This document shows, in pieces, positions 1-5,855 of a stretch of 6,278 bases of DNA. The notes below the pieces were generated by a model. It made no database searches, was not told the DNA's origin, and worked only from the letters and a program-made list of their open reading frames with translations. Location: NCBI GenBank assembly GCA_029239415.1, contig JAQZAY010000228.1, forward strand, positions 1-6,278. Direction: 5' to 3'. Positions within the stretch are counted from its first letter, which is position 1, and the number at the start of each line of letters is the position of its first letter. Origin of the DNA: Pseudomonas sp. Lineage in GTDB: Bacteria; Pseudomonadota; Gammaproteobacteria; Pseudomonadales; Pseudomonadaceae. Made by a program: the position numbers and the translations under genes.

Positions 1-450
1 GGGGTTTACAAAATCGACATCCAGCAGGGCAATGTCGTTACACAAGACATGATAGACCAATTGCGCCCGGGAATGACCCGACGGCAAGTAAGGTTTATCA
101 TGGGCAACCCCCTGATCCAGGATACCTTCAACACCAACCGCTGGGATTACCTCTATACCCTGCAGCCAGGTGGCGGCCAACGCCAGCAAGAGCGCATGAG
201 CGTGATCTTCGACGACAACGACCAGCTGGCCAGCCTGTCCGGCGACTTCATGCCGGGCGTGAGCCGCGACCAGGAAATCCTCGGCGGCAGCGGCGATACC
301 ACCGTCACGCCGGGCACCACGCCTGCCCAGCAGCCTGAAGAAGCGCCGGCCAAGCCAGGCTCGACCGAAGAGTCGATCCAGCGCGACATCGACGTCATCG
401 AGTCGATCCCGGTACCGACCCCGGCCCCGCTGGAAACCTCGCCGCAATAA
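1..450 (+). CDS. bamE: BamE (OmlA/SmpA) outer-membrane assembly lipoprotein, 5' end cut off
   Basis: BamE is a small periplasm-facing lipoprotein of the BAM complex, which folds beta-barrel proteins into the outer membrane. The frame is already open at base 1 and reads [16 protein letters not shown] before the first in-window ATG at 49. That ATG is internal, because this stretch is the conserved start of the mature BamE fold. The signal peptide and lipobox cysteine lie outside the window; from the family I expect roughly 25 residues to be missing. The visible part has the SmpA/OmlA signature: [17 protein letters not shown], then [13 protein letters not shown], then the last strand up to SGDFMPG. 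About 70 Pro/Thr/Glu-rich residues follow, a tail absent from the short E. coli protein but usual in pseudomonads. The gene ends in TAA and is followed by a strong terminator shared with convergent ratA. Confidence 0.95.
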   Translation, partial: GVYKIDIQQGNVVTQDMIDQLRPGMTRRQVRFIMGNPLIQDTFNTNRWDYLYTLQPGGGQRQQERMSVIFDDNDQLASLSGDFMPGVSRDQEILGGSGDTTVTPGTTPAQQPEEAPAKPGSTEESIQRDIDVIESIPVPTPAPLETSPQ

Positions 451-464
451 GCGCAGCGCAGGCC

Positions 465-496
465 AAAAAAAGCCCGGATAGAGTCCGGGCTTTTTT
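465..496. terminator. Bidirectional intrinsic terminator between bamE and ratA
   Basis: A perfect 7-bp stem GCCCGGA / TCCGGGC (472-478 with 484-490) encloses a 5-base loop. It is preceded by a run of A and followed by six T, so the A and T tracts extend the pairing. It works as a U-tailed terminator read from either strand. It lies 14 bases after the bamE stop and about 20 bases after the ratA stop, as expected for convergent genes. Confidence 0.93.
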
Positions 497-515
497 GTGC
501 GCGACGTTCGGCGAC

Positions 516-950
516 TCAGGAATAGAGTTGCTTGGCGCGCTGGCAGAACGCATCGACCAGGGTATTGGCCGCCTGGTTGAACAGCGGGCCCAGGGTTGCG
601 CGCACCAGGGGGCCGGCGTAGTCGAACGACAGGTCGAGGCTGATCTTGCAGGCCTTCTCGCCCAGTGGCTTGAACACCCAGACGCCGTGCAGCTGGCTGA
701 ACGGCCCCTCGACCAGGTTCATCTCGATGGACTGCCCCGGCACCAGCGTATTGCTCGTCACGAACTGCTGACTCATCCCCCCCTTGGCCACCTCGAGCCT
801 GGCCCGCATGCTGGTGTCGCTGGCCTCCAGCACCGTCGAGGCCGAGCACCAGGGCAGGAACTGCGGGTAGCTGGCCACGTCGTTGACCAGGTCGTAGAGC
901 GCCTTGGCGGGGTACGGCAGCAGGGCGGAACGTTGAATATGGGTAGTCAT
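516..950 (-). CDS. ratA: RatA, START-like (SRPBCC/COQ10-type) small protein
   Basis: This encodes 144 residues of the RatA / YfjG family, a START-like fold related to mitochondrial Coq10. In E. coli RatA has been described as a toxin blocking 70S ribosome assembly; relatives are linked to ubiquinone handling, so the physiological role is unsettled. The N-terminus MTTHIQRSALLPYPAKALYDL is followed by the family hallmark DVASYPQFLPWCSAS, and the end ALGPLFNQAANTLVDAF-like helix (here ATLGPLFNQAANTLVDAF) closes the fold. I chose the ATG at 950 because an upstream in-frame ATG at 980 adds ten residues (MPPSFGSDAW) not expected in the family. A GGAAG lies 10 bases before the chosen ATG. The gene is divergent from smpB and convergent with bamE. 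Its usual partner rnfH is not adjacent, since only 65 bases separate the two stop codons. Confidence 0.9.
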   Translation of the reverse strand: MTTHIQRSALLPYPAKALYDLVNDVASYPQFLPWCSASTVLEASDTSMRARLEVAKGGMSQQFVTSNTLVPGQSIEMNLVEGPFSQLHGVWVFKPLGEKACKISLDLSFDYAGPLVRATLGPLFNQAANTLVDAFCQRAKQLYS

Positions 951-960
951 CCAGGCGTCA

Positions 961-965
961 CTTCC
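961..965 (-). promoter_or_regulatory. Ribosome binding site of ratA
   Basis: GGAAG on the minus strand lies 10 bases upstream of the ATG at 950. The spacing is slightly long but usable. It supports 950 as the start rather than the in-frame ATG at 980. Confidence 0.5.
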
Positions 966-1050
966 AAAGCTGGGCGGCAAGCCAGAAGCCTGCCGAGGAG
1001 CGCCTTACAGCGCATCGGGAACAAAAGACAGAACATGGGACAGCGCAGAC

Positions 1051-1079
1051 ATTGTCCGAGAAACGACGCCAAGGCTCAA
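1051..1079 (-). promoter_or_regulatory. Possible sigma-70 promoter for ratA
   Basis: Minus strand TTGAGC (1079-1074), a 17-base spacer, then GACAAT (1056-1051). Each hexamer matches the consensus at 4 of 6 positions with ideal spacing. It would give a leader of about 95 bases for ratA. This is the best candidate I see in the 184-base divergent region, but it is weak. Confidence 0.35.
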
Positions 1080-1095
1080 GCACACCGCTACCCCG

Positions 1096-1125
1096 TAGCC
1101 GACAGCGCGGGAGACTGCTTATAAT
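1096..1125 (+). promoter_or_regulatory. smpB promoter with consensus TATAAT almost on the start codon
   Basis: A perfect TATAAT lies at 1120-1125, only 9 bases before the smpB ATG at 1135. The -35 region is poor: TAGCCG (1096-1101, spacing 18) or CCGACA (1099-1104, spacing 15). If transcription starts the usual 6-8 bases after the -10, the mRNA begins at about 1131-1133, leaving only 2-4 bases before the AUG. Confidence 0.65.
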
Positions 1126-1134
1126 GCTGCCCCT

Positions 1135-1617
1135 ATGGCTAAACAAAAGAAACATCCGACCGGGACCATCGCGCAGAACAAGAAAGCGCGACACGATTAC
1201 TTCATCGAACACAAGTTCGAGGCCGGGCTGGTCCTGTCCGGTTGGGAAGTAAAGAGCCTGCGTGCCGGCAAGGCCCACCTGACTGACAGCTACGTGCTGC
1301 TCAAGGACGGCGAAGCCTGGCTGATGGGCAGTCATATCGCCCCGCTGACAGCCGCCAGCACCCACGTCATCGCCGACCCGATCCGCACGCGCAAGCTGCT
1401 GCTCAACCGGCGTGAACTGGAGCGCCTGGAATCCTCGGTGCAGCAGAAGGGCTACACCGCCGTGGCCTTGTCGATCTACTGGAGCAAGCACCTGATCAAG
1501 TGCGAGATTGCCCTGGGCAAGGGCAAGAAGGAGTATGACAAGCGCGAGACGCTAAAAGAGCGCGACTCCAACCGCGAGCTGCAGCGTGCCGTGCGCAGCA
1601 AGGGCAAGGACGACTGA
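1135..1617 (+). CDS. smpB: SmpB, tmRNA-binding protein of trans-translation
   Basis: SmpB binds tmRNA (ssrA) and delivers it to stalled ribosomes. Its C-terminal tail enters the empty mRNA channel so that the stuck peptide is tagged and released. The 160-residue length is normal. Visible hallmarks are the N-terminus [20 protein letters not shown], the tmRNA-contacting core [19 protein letters not shown] (36-54), [20 protein letters not shown] (about 122-141), and a basic C-terminal tail ending [10 protein letters not shown]. The start is fixed by this conserved N-terminus, although no Shine-Dalgarno precedes it; the bases before the ATG are GCTGCCCCT. A -10 box ends 9 bases upstream, so translation is probably leaderless. 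No ssrA gene is visible in the window. No intrinsic terminator with a T tract follows; the next recognisable structure is the REP pair from 1684. Confidence 0.97.
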   Translation: MAKQKKHPTGTIAQNKKARHDYFIEHKFEAGLVLSGWEVKSLRAGKAHLTDSYVLLKDGEAWLMGSHIAPLTAASTHVIADPIRTRKLLLNRRELERLESSVQQKGYTAVALSIYWSKHLIKCEIALGKGKKEYDKRETLKERDSNRELQRAVRSKGKDD

Positions 1618-1683
1618 TCCTGGTTCTGGTCCTGCTCTGAGCTGCCAGTAAATAAGTCCAGGCCCGACATAGCCAGTGAATGG

Positions 1684-1846
1684 CCCGGCTTCGCCGGGTT
1701 CGCTGGCAAGCCAGCTCCCACAGGTACTGCAGTGCTCCCAAGCGAGCGTTATCCCTGTGGGCTGCTCTGTTGCCTAGAGAAAATCTTGGAAGTCAGCGCC
1801 GTACCTGTGGGAGTTGGCTTGCCAGCGAACCCGGGCGCAGTCCGGG
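1684..1846. repeat. Inverted REP pair (REPIN-like) between convergent smpB and lldR
   Basis: Two 32-base units face each other, 1696-1727 (plus) and 1801-1832 (minus), matching at 31 of 32 positions. Both carry the pseudomonad REP core GCTGGCAAGCCAGCTCCCAC, with A for G at one position in the second copy, where a G-U pair keeps the small stem intact in RNA. Each unit has a GC hairpin on its outer side: CCCGGC-TTC-GCCGGG at 1684-1698 and CCCGG / CCGGG at 1830-1846. Such pairs are non-autonomous elements mobilised by RAYT transposases encoded elsewhere. The arms could pair into a long cruciform or RNA stem and limit read-through between smpB and lldR. There is no T tract, so I do not call it a standard terminator. 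Confidence 0.88.
1753..1774 (-). repeat. Degenerate third REP remnant inside the pair
   Basis: Read on the minus strand, GGCAACAGAGCAGCCCACAG followed by GG resembles the REP unit. It shares GGCAA at one end and CCCACAGG at the other, with the middle diverged. It sits between the two intact units and in the same orientation as the second. This is a visual comparison only. Confidence 0.35.
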
Positions 1847-1874
1847 CCATGCGCTTGCGGTGTCCGCTCCGGGT

Positions 1875-2642
1875 TCACCGCCCGCTGCGCCGCTCCGCCC
1901 GCGCCACGCGCTGGGCTTCTTCCTGAGCCTCTTCCAGCACTTCCTGCACATAGAGGATATGCCGGCTGGAAATCTCCCTCGCCTCCTCCGCGCGCCCCTC
2001 GACGATCGCCTGGTACAACGCCCGGTGCTGGCTGATCAGCATGTCGCGGGTCTCGGTGCGCTGCTGGTACATGCCGCCGATGTTGGTGACCACGTTGCGC
2101 TTGAGCAGGTCGAACAGCCCACGGATGGTGTGCAGCAACACCGCGTTGTGGCTGGCCTCGGCAATCGCCAGGTGGAAACGCGCATCGGCCACGCCTTCTT
2201 CCGCGCGGGTTACCTTGTCGGCACGGGCGTAACAATCCTGCAGCGCGTCGAAGGCCACCTTCAGACGCTCGCGATCGGGCCCTGTGGCGCGCATGGCGGC
2301 GTAGTAGGCGCATGACGCTTCCAGCGTATGACGAAACTCGAGCAGGTCGTGCTGGGCACCCGGATGGTGCTCGAGCAGCTGCAACAACGGGTCGCTGAAG
2401 GTCGAACCCAGGGCCGCGGCCACATAATTCCCGCCACCCTGCCGGCTGATCAGCAGACCCTTGGCCACCAGCTTCTGGATCGCCTCGCGCAGCGACGGGC
2501 GCGACACGCCGAACTGCTCGGCCAATGCACGCTCGGCCGGCAAGCGCTGCCCGGACGTCAGCGTCCCTTCGAGAATCATCCCCTCCAGCCGCTCGACAAT
2601 GTCGTCGGACAGACGACGCTGGCGGACCTGATCAAAAACCAT
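1875..2642 (-). CDS. lldR: LldR, FadR-subfamily GntR regulator of lactate use
   Basis: This 255-residue repressor should control the divergent lactate genes. Residues about 8-74 form the winged helix, with RLPAERALAEQFGVSRPSLR (33-52) and the wing RQGGGNYV. Residues about 95-240 are an FCD ligand domain. Its putative metal ligands are visible as D153 and H157 in DARFHLAIAEASHN, H206 in ISQHRAL and H228 in SSRHILY. Pseudomonas LldR is known to be released by both L- and D-lactate, which suits an operon with enzymes for both. I start it at the ATG at 2642: MVFDQVRQRR matches the family N-terminus and GGAGAG lies just upstream. The longer frame from 2786 adds 48 uncharacteristic residues. A charged Glu/Arg-rich tail ends the protein. 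The 3' end lies 42 bases from the REP pair, and no intrinsic terminator is seen. Confidence 0.93.
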   Translation of the reverse strand: MVFDQVRQRRLSDDIVERLEGMILEGTLTSGQRLPAERALAEQFGVSRPSLREAIQKLVAKGLLISRQGGGNYVAAALGSTFSDPLLQLLEHHPGAQHDLLEFRHTLEASCAYYAAMRATGPDRERLKVAFDALQDCYARADKVTRAEEGVADARFHLAIAEASHNAVLLHTIRGLFDLLKRNVVTNIGGMYQQRTETRDMLISQHRALYQAIVEGRAEEAREISSRHILYVQEVLEEAQEEAQRVARAERRSGR

Positions 2643-2648
2643 CACATG

Positions 2649-2654
2649 CTCTCC
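2649..2654 (-). promoter_or_regulatory. Ribosome binding site of lldR
   Basis: GGAGAG on the minus strand, 6 bases before the ATG at 2642. It is a good match to the Shine-Dalgarno consensus and decides in favour of this start over upstream in-frame codons. Confidence 0.75.
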
Positions 2655-2787
2655 ACGTTCCCGAGTGCTTCGGGGCTGCCCATTCTCGCCTATCTGCCAC
2701 TCGCCGACACGCTCGCGTGGACCTTTTTCCACGCCACCACGCCATTGCCTCCGGTCGGCCTTCGACCAAAGTTTTGCATGGGACAAA

Positions 2788-2815
2788 TTGACACACCCGC
2801 CAGAACACTTTTAAC
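2788..2815 (+). promoter_or_regulatory. Likely lldP promoter (P1)
   Basis: A perfect TTGACA -35 (2788-2793), a 16-base spacer, and TTTAAC (2810-2815, 4 of 6 to TATAAT). Transcription would start near 2822, placing the operator centre about +20 and giving a leader of about 75 bases. The arrangement resembles the downstream operator of E. coli lldP. A weaker alternative on the same strand is TTGTAA (2830-2835), 17 bases, TCCAAT (2853-2858), whose spacer is occupied by the operator. Confidence 0.5.
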
Positions 2816-2828
2816 CTAGCGACCAGCC

Positions 2829-2857
2829 ATTGTAAATTGGTCTTACCAATTATCCAA
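2829..2857 (-). promoter_or_regulatory. Likely lldR promoter, with the operator as its spacer
   Basis: On the minus strand TTGGAT (2857-2852) is followed by exactly 17 bases and TACAAT (2834-2829, 5 of 6 to consensus). The 17-base spacer is precisely the operator palindrome, so bound LldR would block RNA polymerase and autoregulate lldR. The -35 is weak (3 of 6). The predicted lldR leader is about 180 bases. Confidence 0.45.
2835..2851. promoter_or_regulatory. LldR operator, perfect 17-bp palindrome
   Basis: AATTGGT-CTT-ACCAATT is a perfect 7-bp inverted repeat with a 3-base centre. It fits the TGGTnnnACCA consensus of the FadR group of GntR regulators (FadR, PdhR, LldR). It lies between divergent lldR and lldP, 46 bases before the lldP start codon. 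It is the only full-length match I see in the control region; an AAATTG half-site at 2785-2790 may be fortuitous. Confidence 0.88.
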
Positions 2858-2872
2858 TGCCAGTGCCTGACC

Positions 2873-2880
2873 AACAACAA
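2873..2880 (+). promoter_or_regulatory. Candidate Hfq/Crc catabolite-activity motif in the lldP leader
   Basis: AACAACAA fits the AAnAAnAA target bound by Hfq with Crc in pseudomonads. It lies 2 bases before the AGGGG ribosome binding site (2883-2887) and 16 bases before the ATG, the usual position for translational repression. A partial repeat, AACAAC, occurs just inside the gene at 2910-2915. Binding would lower LldP synthesis when preferred carbon sources are present. Confidence 0.6.
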
Positions 2881-2882
2881 TT

Positions 2883-2887
2883 AGGGG
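2883..2887 (+). promoter_or_regulatory. Ribosome binding site of lldP
   Basis: AGGGG with 9 bases to the ATG at 2897. It is a moderate Shine-Dalgarno, directly preceded by the AACAACAA motif. Confidence 0.6.
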
Positions 2888-2896
2888 CCACCCCAT

Positions 2897-4564
2897 ATGC
2901 AAACCTGGCAACAACTCTATAGCCCGCTTGGTAGTCTTGGCTTGTCCGCACTGGCGGCGGTCATCCCCATCGTGTTCTTCTTCTTCGCGCTGGCCGTGTT
3001 CCGCATGAAGGGGCATGTGGCGGGCAGCATCACGCTCGGCCTGTCGATCCTGGTGGCGATCTTCGCCTTCCAGATGCCTGCCGACATGGCCCTGGCCGCG
3101 GCCGGCTACGGCTTCGCCTACGGCCTGTGGCCGATCGCCTGGATCATTGTCGCGGCGGTGTTCCTCTACAAGCTCACGGTCAAGAGCGGCCAGTTCGAAG
3201 TGATCCGCAGCTCGGTGCTGTCGATCACCGACGACCAGCGCCTGCAGGTCCTGCTGATCGGCTTCTGCTTCGGTGCCTTCCTCGAGGGCGCGGCCGGCTT
3301 CGGCGCGCCCGTGGCGATCACCGCCGCGCTGCTGGTAGGCCTGGGCTTCAACCCGCTGTACGCCGCCGGCCTGTGCCTGATCGCCAACACCGCCCCGGTG
3401 GCGTTCGGCGCCCTGGGCATCCCGATCATCGTCGCGGGCCAGGTCACCGGCATCGACGCGTTCAAGATCGGCGCCATGACCGGCCGCCAGCTGCCGCTGC
3501 TGTCGCTGTTCGTGCCGTTCTGGCTGGTGTTCATGATGGACGGCCTGCGCGGCGTCAAGGAGACCTGGCCTGCCGCCCTGGTCGCCGGCCTGAGCTTTGC
3601 CGTCACCCAGTACTTCACCTCCAACTTCATCGGCCCTGAATTGCCGGACATCACCTCGGCGCTGGCCAGCCTGATCTCCCTGACCCTGTTCCTCAAGGTC
3701 TGGCAGCCCAAGCGCTCGTTCGCGGGCGCCAAGGGCAGCGTCGGCGCGGCGGTGGTCAACGGCGGTGGCAGCCAGCCTTCGCCCTACAGCCTGGGCGAGA
3801 TCTTCAAGGCCTGGTCGCCGTTCCTGATCCTCACCGTGCTGGTGACCATCTGGACCCTCAAGCCCTTCAAGGCCGCCTTCGCCGCTGGCGGCTCGATGTA
3901 CAGCTGGGTGTTCAACTTCGCCATCCCGCACCTGGACCAGCTGGTGATCAAGACCGCACCGATCGTCGCTGCCCCGACCGCGATCCCGGCGGTGTTCAAG
4001 CTCGACCCGATCTCCGCCACCGGCACCGCGATCTTCCTCTCGGCCCTGGTGTCGATGCTGGTGCTGAAGATCAACTTCAAGACTGGTCTGACCACTTTGC
4101 GCGAGACCTTCTACGAGCTGCGCTGGCCGATCCTGTCGATCGGCATGGTGCTGGCCTTTGCCTTCGTCACCAACTACTCGGGCATGTCCTCGACCATGGC
4201 CCTGGTACTGGCCGGCACTGGCGCTGCGTTCCCGTTCTTCTCGCCGTTCCTGGGCTGGCTGGGCGTGTTCCTCACCGGTTCCGATACCTCGTCCAACGCC
4301 TTGTTCAGCTCGCTGCAAGCCACCACCGCGCACCAGATCGGGGTCAACGACACCCTGCTGGTGGCCGCCAACACCAGCGGCGGCGTGACCGGCAAGATGA
4401 TCTCGCCGCAGTCGATCGCCGTGGCCTGCGCCGCGACCGGCCTGGTCGGCAAGGAATCGGACCTGTTCCGCTTCACCCTCAAGCACAGCCTGTTCTTCGC
4501 CACCATCGTCGGCCTGATCACCCTGGTCCAGGCGTACTGGCTGACCGGCATGCTGGTCCACTAG
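2897..4564 (+). CDS. lldP: LldP, L-lactate permease (LctP family)
   Basis: This 555-residue inner-membrane protein imports lactate, by family knowledge as a proton symporter that also accepts D-lactate and glycolate. It is full length, with about twelve or more hydrophobic segments from residue 13 to the end, the first being [20 protein letters not shown]. Family blocks are visible: [14 protein letters not shown] (128-141), [14 protein letters not shown] (163-176), [14 protein letters not shown] (461-474) and [16 protein letters not shown] (495-510). A polar Gly/Ser loop at about 272-298 separates the two halves. The start ATG at 2897 is preceded by AGGGG and has the typical N-terminus [17 protein letters not shown]. 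It is the first gene of lldP-lldD-dld, probably repressed by LldR through 2835-2851 and by Hfq/Crc at 2873-2880. The gap to lldD is 66 bases and holds a strong hairpin. Confidence 0.97.
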   Translation: MQTWQQLYSPLGSLGLSALAAVIPIVFFFFALAVFRMKGHVAGSITLGLSILVAIFAFQMPADMALAAAGYGFAYGLWPIAWIIVAAVFLYKLTVKSGQFEVIRSSVLSITDDQRLQVLLIGFCFGAFLEGAAGFGAPVAITAALLVGLGFNPLYAAGLCLIANTAPVAFGALGIPIIVAGQVTGIDAFKIGAMTGRQLPLLSLFVPFWLVFMMDGLRGVKETWPAALVAGLSFAVTQYFTSNFIGPELPDITSALASLISLTLFLKVWQPKRSFAGAKGSVGAAVVNGGGSQPSPYSLGEIFKAWSPFLILTVLVTIWTLKPFKAAFAAGGSMYSWVFNFAIPHLDQLVIKTAPIVAAPTAIPAVFKLDPISATGTAIFLSALVSMLVLKINFKTGLTTLRETFYELRWPILSIGMVLAFAFVTNYSGMSSTMALVLAGTGAAFPFFSPFLGWLGVFLTGSDTSSNALFSSLQATTAHQIGVNDTLLVAANTSGGVTGKMISPQSIAVACAATGLVGKESDLFRFTLKHSLFFATIVGLITLVQAYWLTGMLVH

Positions 4565-4574
4565 AGTCACAGAG

Positions 4575-4600
4575 GCCGGGCGCGATTCGGCGCGCCCGGC
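4575..4600 (+). other. Strong hairpin between lldP and lldD
   Basis: GCCGGGCGCG (4575-4584) pairs perfectly over 10 bp with CGCGCCCGGC (4591-4600) around a 6-base loop, ATTCGG. No T tract follows (AGCCGCCCTT), so it is unlikely to be a full intrinsic terminator. It may protect the lldP 3' end, attenuate read-through, or set different levels of permease and dehydrogenase. Confidence 0.75.
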
Positions 4601-4630
4601 AGCCGCCCTTCACTTACGCTGCGAGCACTC

Positions 4631-5776
4631 ATGATCATTTCCGCCTCTACCGACTACCGCACCGCGGCCGAGCGCAAGCTGCCGCCCTTCCTCTTCCACT
4701 ACCTCGACGGCGGCGCCTACGCCGAGTACACGCTGCGCCACAACGTCGAAGACCTGGCCAGCATCGCCCTGCGCCAGCGCGTGCTGAAGAACATGTCCGA
4801 GCTGAGCCTCGAGACCCAGCTGTTCAACGAGACCCTGAGCATGCCGGTGGCGCTGGCCCCGGTCGGCCTGTGCGGCATGTACGCCCGCCGCGGCGAGATC
4901 CAGGCCGCCCGCGCGGCCGCCAGCAAGGGCATTCCGTTCACCCTGTCGACGGTGTCGGTTTGCGCCATCGAGGAAGTCGCCCCGGCGATCGACCGGCCCA
5001 TGTGGTTCCAGCTGTACGTGCTCAAGGACCGCGGCTTCATGCGCAACGCCCTGGAGCGCGCCAAGGCCGCGGGCGTGAAGACCCTGGTGTTCACCGTGGA
5101 CATGCCGGTACCCGGCGCCCGCTACCGCGACGCCCACTCCGGCATGAGCGGCGCCAACGGACCGCTGCGCCGGGCCTGGCAGGCCGTGACCCATCCCCAG
5201 TGGGCCTGGGACGTCGGCCTGCACGGCAGGCCCCACGACCTGGGCAACATCTCCACCTACCGCGGCAACCCCACGGGCCTGGCCGACTACATCGGCTGGC
5301 TGGGGGCCAACTTCGACCCGTCGATTTCCTGGAAGGACCTGGAGTGGATCCGTGACTTCTGGGACGGCCCGATGGTGATCAAGGGCATCCTCGACGCCGA
5401 GGACGCCCGTGACGCGGTCAGGTTCGGCGCCGACGGCATCGTCGTCTCCAACCACGGCGGCCGCCAGCTCGACGGCGTGCTGTCCAGCGCCCGCGCCCTG
5501 CCGGCGATCGCCGACGCGGTCAAGGGCGACCTGAAGATCCTCGCCGACTCCGGGATCCGCAGCGGCCTGGATGTGGTGCGCATGATCGCCTTGGGCGCCG
5601 ACACCGTGCTGATCGGCCGCGCCTTCATCTATGCCCTGGCCACCGCGGGCGAAGCCGGGGTGAAGAACCTGCTGGACCTGTTCGAGAAAGAAATGCGCGT
5701 GGCCATGGTCCTGACCGGCGCCAAGTCGATCAGCGAGATCACCCGCGATTCGCTGGTGCGCGAACTGGGCGCCTGA
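4631..5776 (+). CDS. lldD: LldD, FMN-dependent L-lactate dehydrogenase
   Basis: LldD oxidises L-lactate to pyruvate at the inner membrane and passes electrons to the quinone pool. Length is the family-typical 381 residues. It is an FMN-dependent alpha-hydroxy-acid dehydrogenase TIM barrel. Expected active-site residues are all present: Y24 (FHYLDGG), Q127 and Y129 (WFQLYV), T155 and D157 (VFTVDMP), R164 (PGARYRD), K251 (VIKGIL), the catalytic base H275 and R278 in SNHGGRQLD, and the FMN phosphate site from DSGIR (306-310) to GR (329-330). The segment around 176-215 is the family's membrane-interaction region. The start at 4631 gives the canonical [11 protein letters not shown]-terminus, but its Shine-Dalgarno is weak (GCGAG), so coupling to lldP translation is possible. 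It is followed after 79 bases by the D-lactate enzyme. Confidence 0.97.
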   Translation: MIISASTDYRTAAERKLPPFLFHYLDGGAYAEYTLRHNVEDLASIALRQRVLKNMSELSLETQLFNETLSMPVALAPVGLCGMYARRGEIQAARAAASKGIPFTLSTVSVCAIEEVAPAIDRPMWFQLYVLKDRGFMRNALERAKAAGVKTLVFTVDMPVPGARYRDAHSGMSGANGPLRRAWQAVTHPQWAWDVGLHGRPHDLGNISTYRGNPTGLADYIGWLGANFDPSISWKDLEWIRDFWDGPMVIKGILDAEDARDAVRFGADGIVVSNHGGRQLDGVLSSARALPAIADAVKGDLKILADSGIRSGLDVVRMIALGADTVLIGRAFIYALATAGEAGVKNLLDLFEKEMRVAMVLTGAKSISEITRDSLVRELGA

Positions 5777-5816
5777 CCGCCACGCCGCATCCAACACCGC
5801 CTGATGACGCGGGACA

Positions 5817-5837
5817 CGTGGCGCGCCAGACGCCACG
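5817..5837 (+). other. Hairpin between lldD and the D-lactate dehydrogenase gene
   Basis: CGTGGCG (5817-5823) pairs perfectly with CGCCACG (5831-5837) around a 7-base loop. There is no T tract. It ends 7 bases before the GAGGAG ribosome binding site of the next gene, so it could affect mRNA decay or initiation rather than terminate. Confidence 0.5.
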
Positions 5838-5844
5838 GCCCCGC

Positions 5845-5850
5845 GAGGAG
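5845..5850 (+). promoter_or_regulatory. Ribosome binding site of the FAD-linked dehydrogenase
   Basis: GAGGAG with 5 bases to the ATG at 5856. It is a strong Shine-Dalgarno and fixes the start of the gene that runs off the window. Confidence 0.8.
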
Positions 5851-5855
5851 ACTGC

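Noticed and set aside
951..980. Longer RatA start at 980
   Set aside because: It adds MPPSFGSDAW, which is not part of the RatA fold; the ATG at 950 gives the usual N-terminus and has a GGAAG upstream.
495..1124. Plus-strand open frame of 209 codons over ratA
   Set aside because: It begins inside the terminator region, runs antisense to ratA and through the divergent promoters, and resembles no known protein.
1618..1683. tmRNA (ssrA) gene or intrinsic terminator directly after smpB
   Set aside because: No room for a tmRNA, no tRNA-like acceptor or tag reading frame, and no stem with a T tract.
2753..2767. Inverted repeat GGTCG-N5-CGACC as a second LldR operator
   Set aside because: It lacks the TGGTnnnACCA pattern and is a short GC-rich repeat that can occur by chance.
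2643..2786. 48-codon N-terminal extension of lldR to the ATG at 2786
   Set aside because: The extension is not family-like, and GGAGAG sits properly before the ATG at 2642. It would also run through most of the control region.
2843..4570. Very long minus-strand open frame (575 codons) covering all of lldP
   Set aside because: Its translation is a low-complexity mix of G, R, H, Q, D and E, as expected from the antisense of GC3-biased codons. It overlaps the operator and has no recognisable domain.
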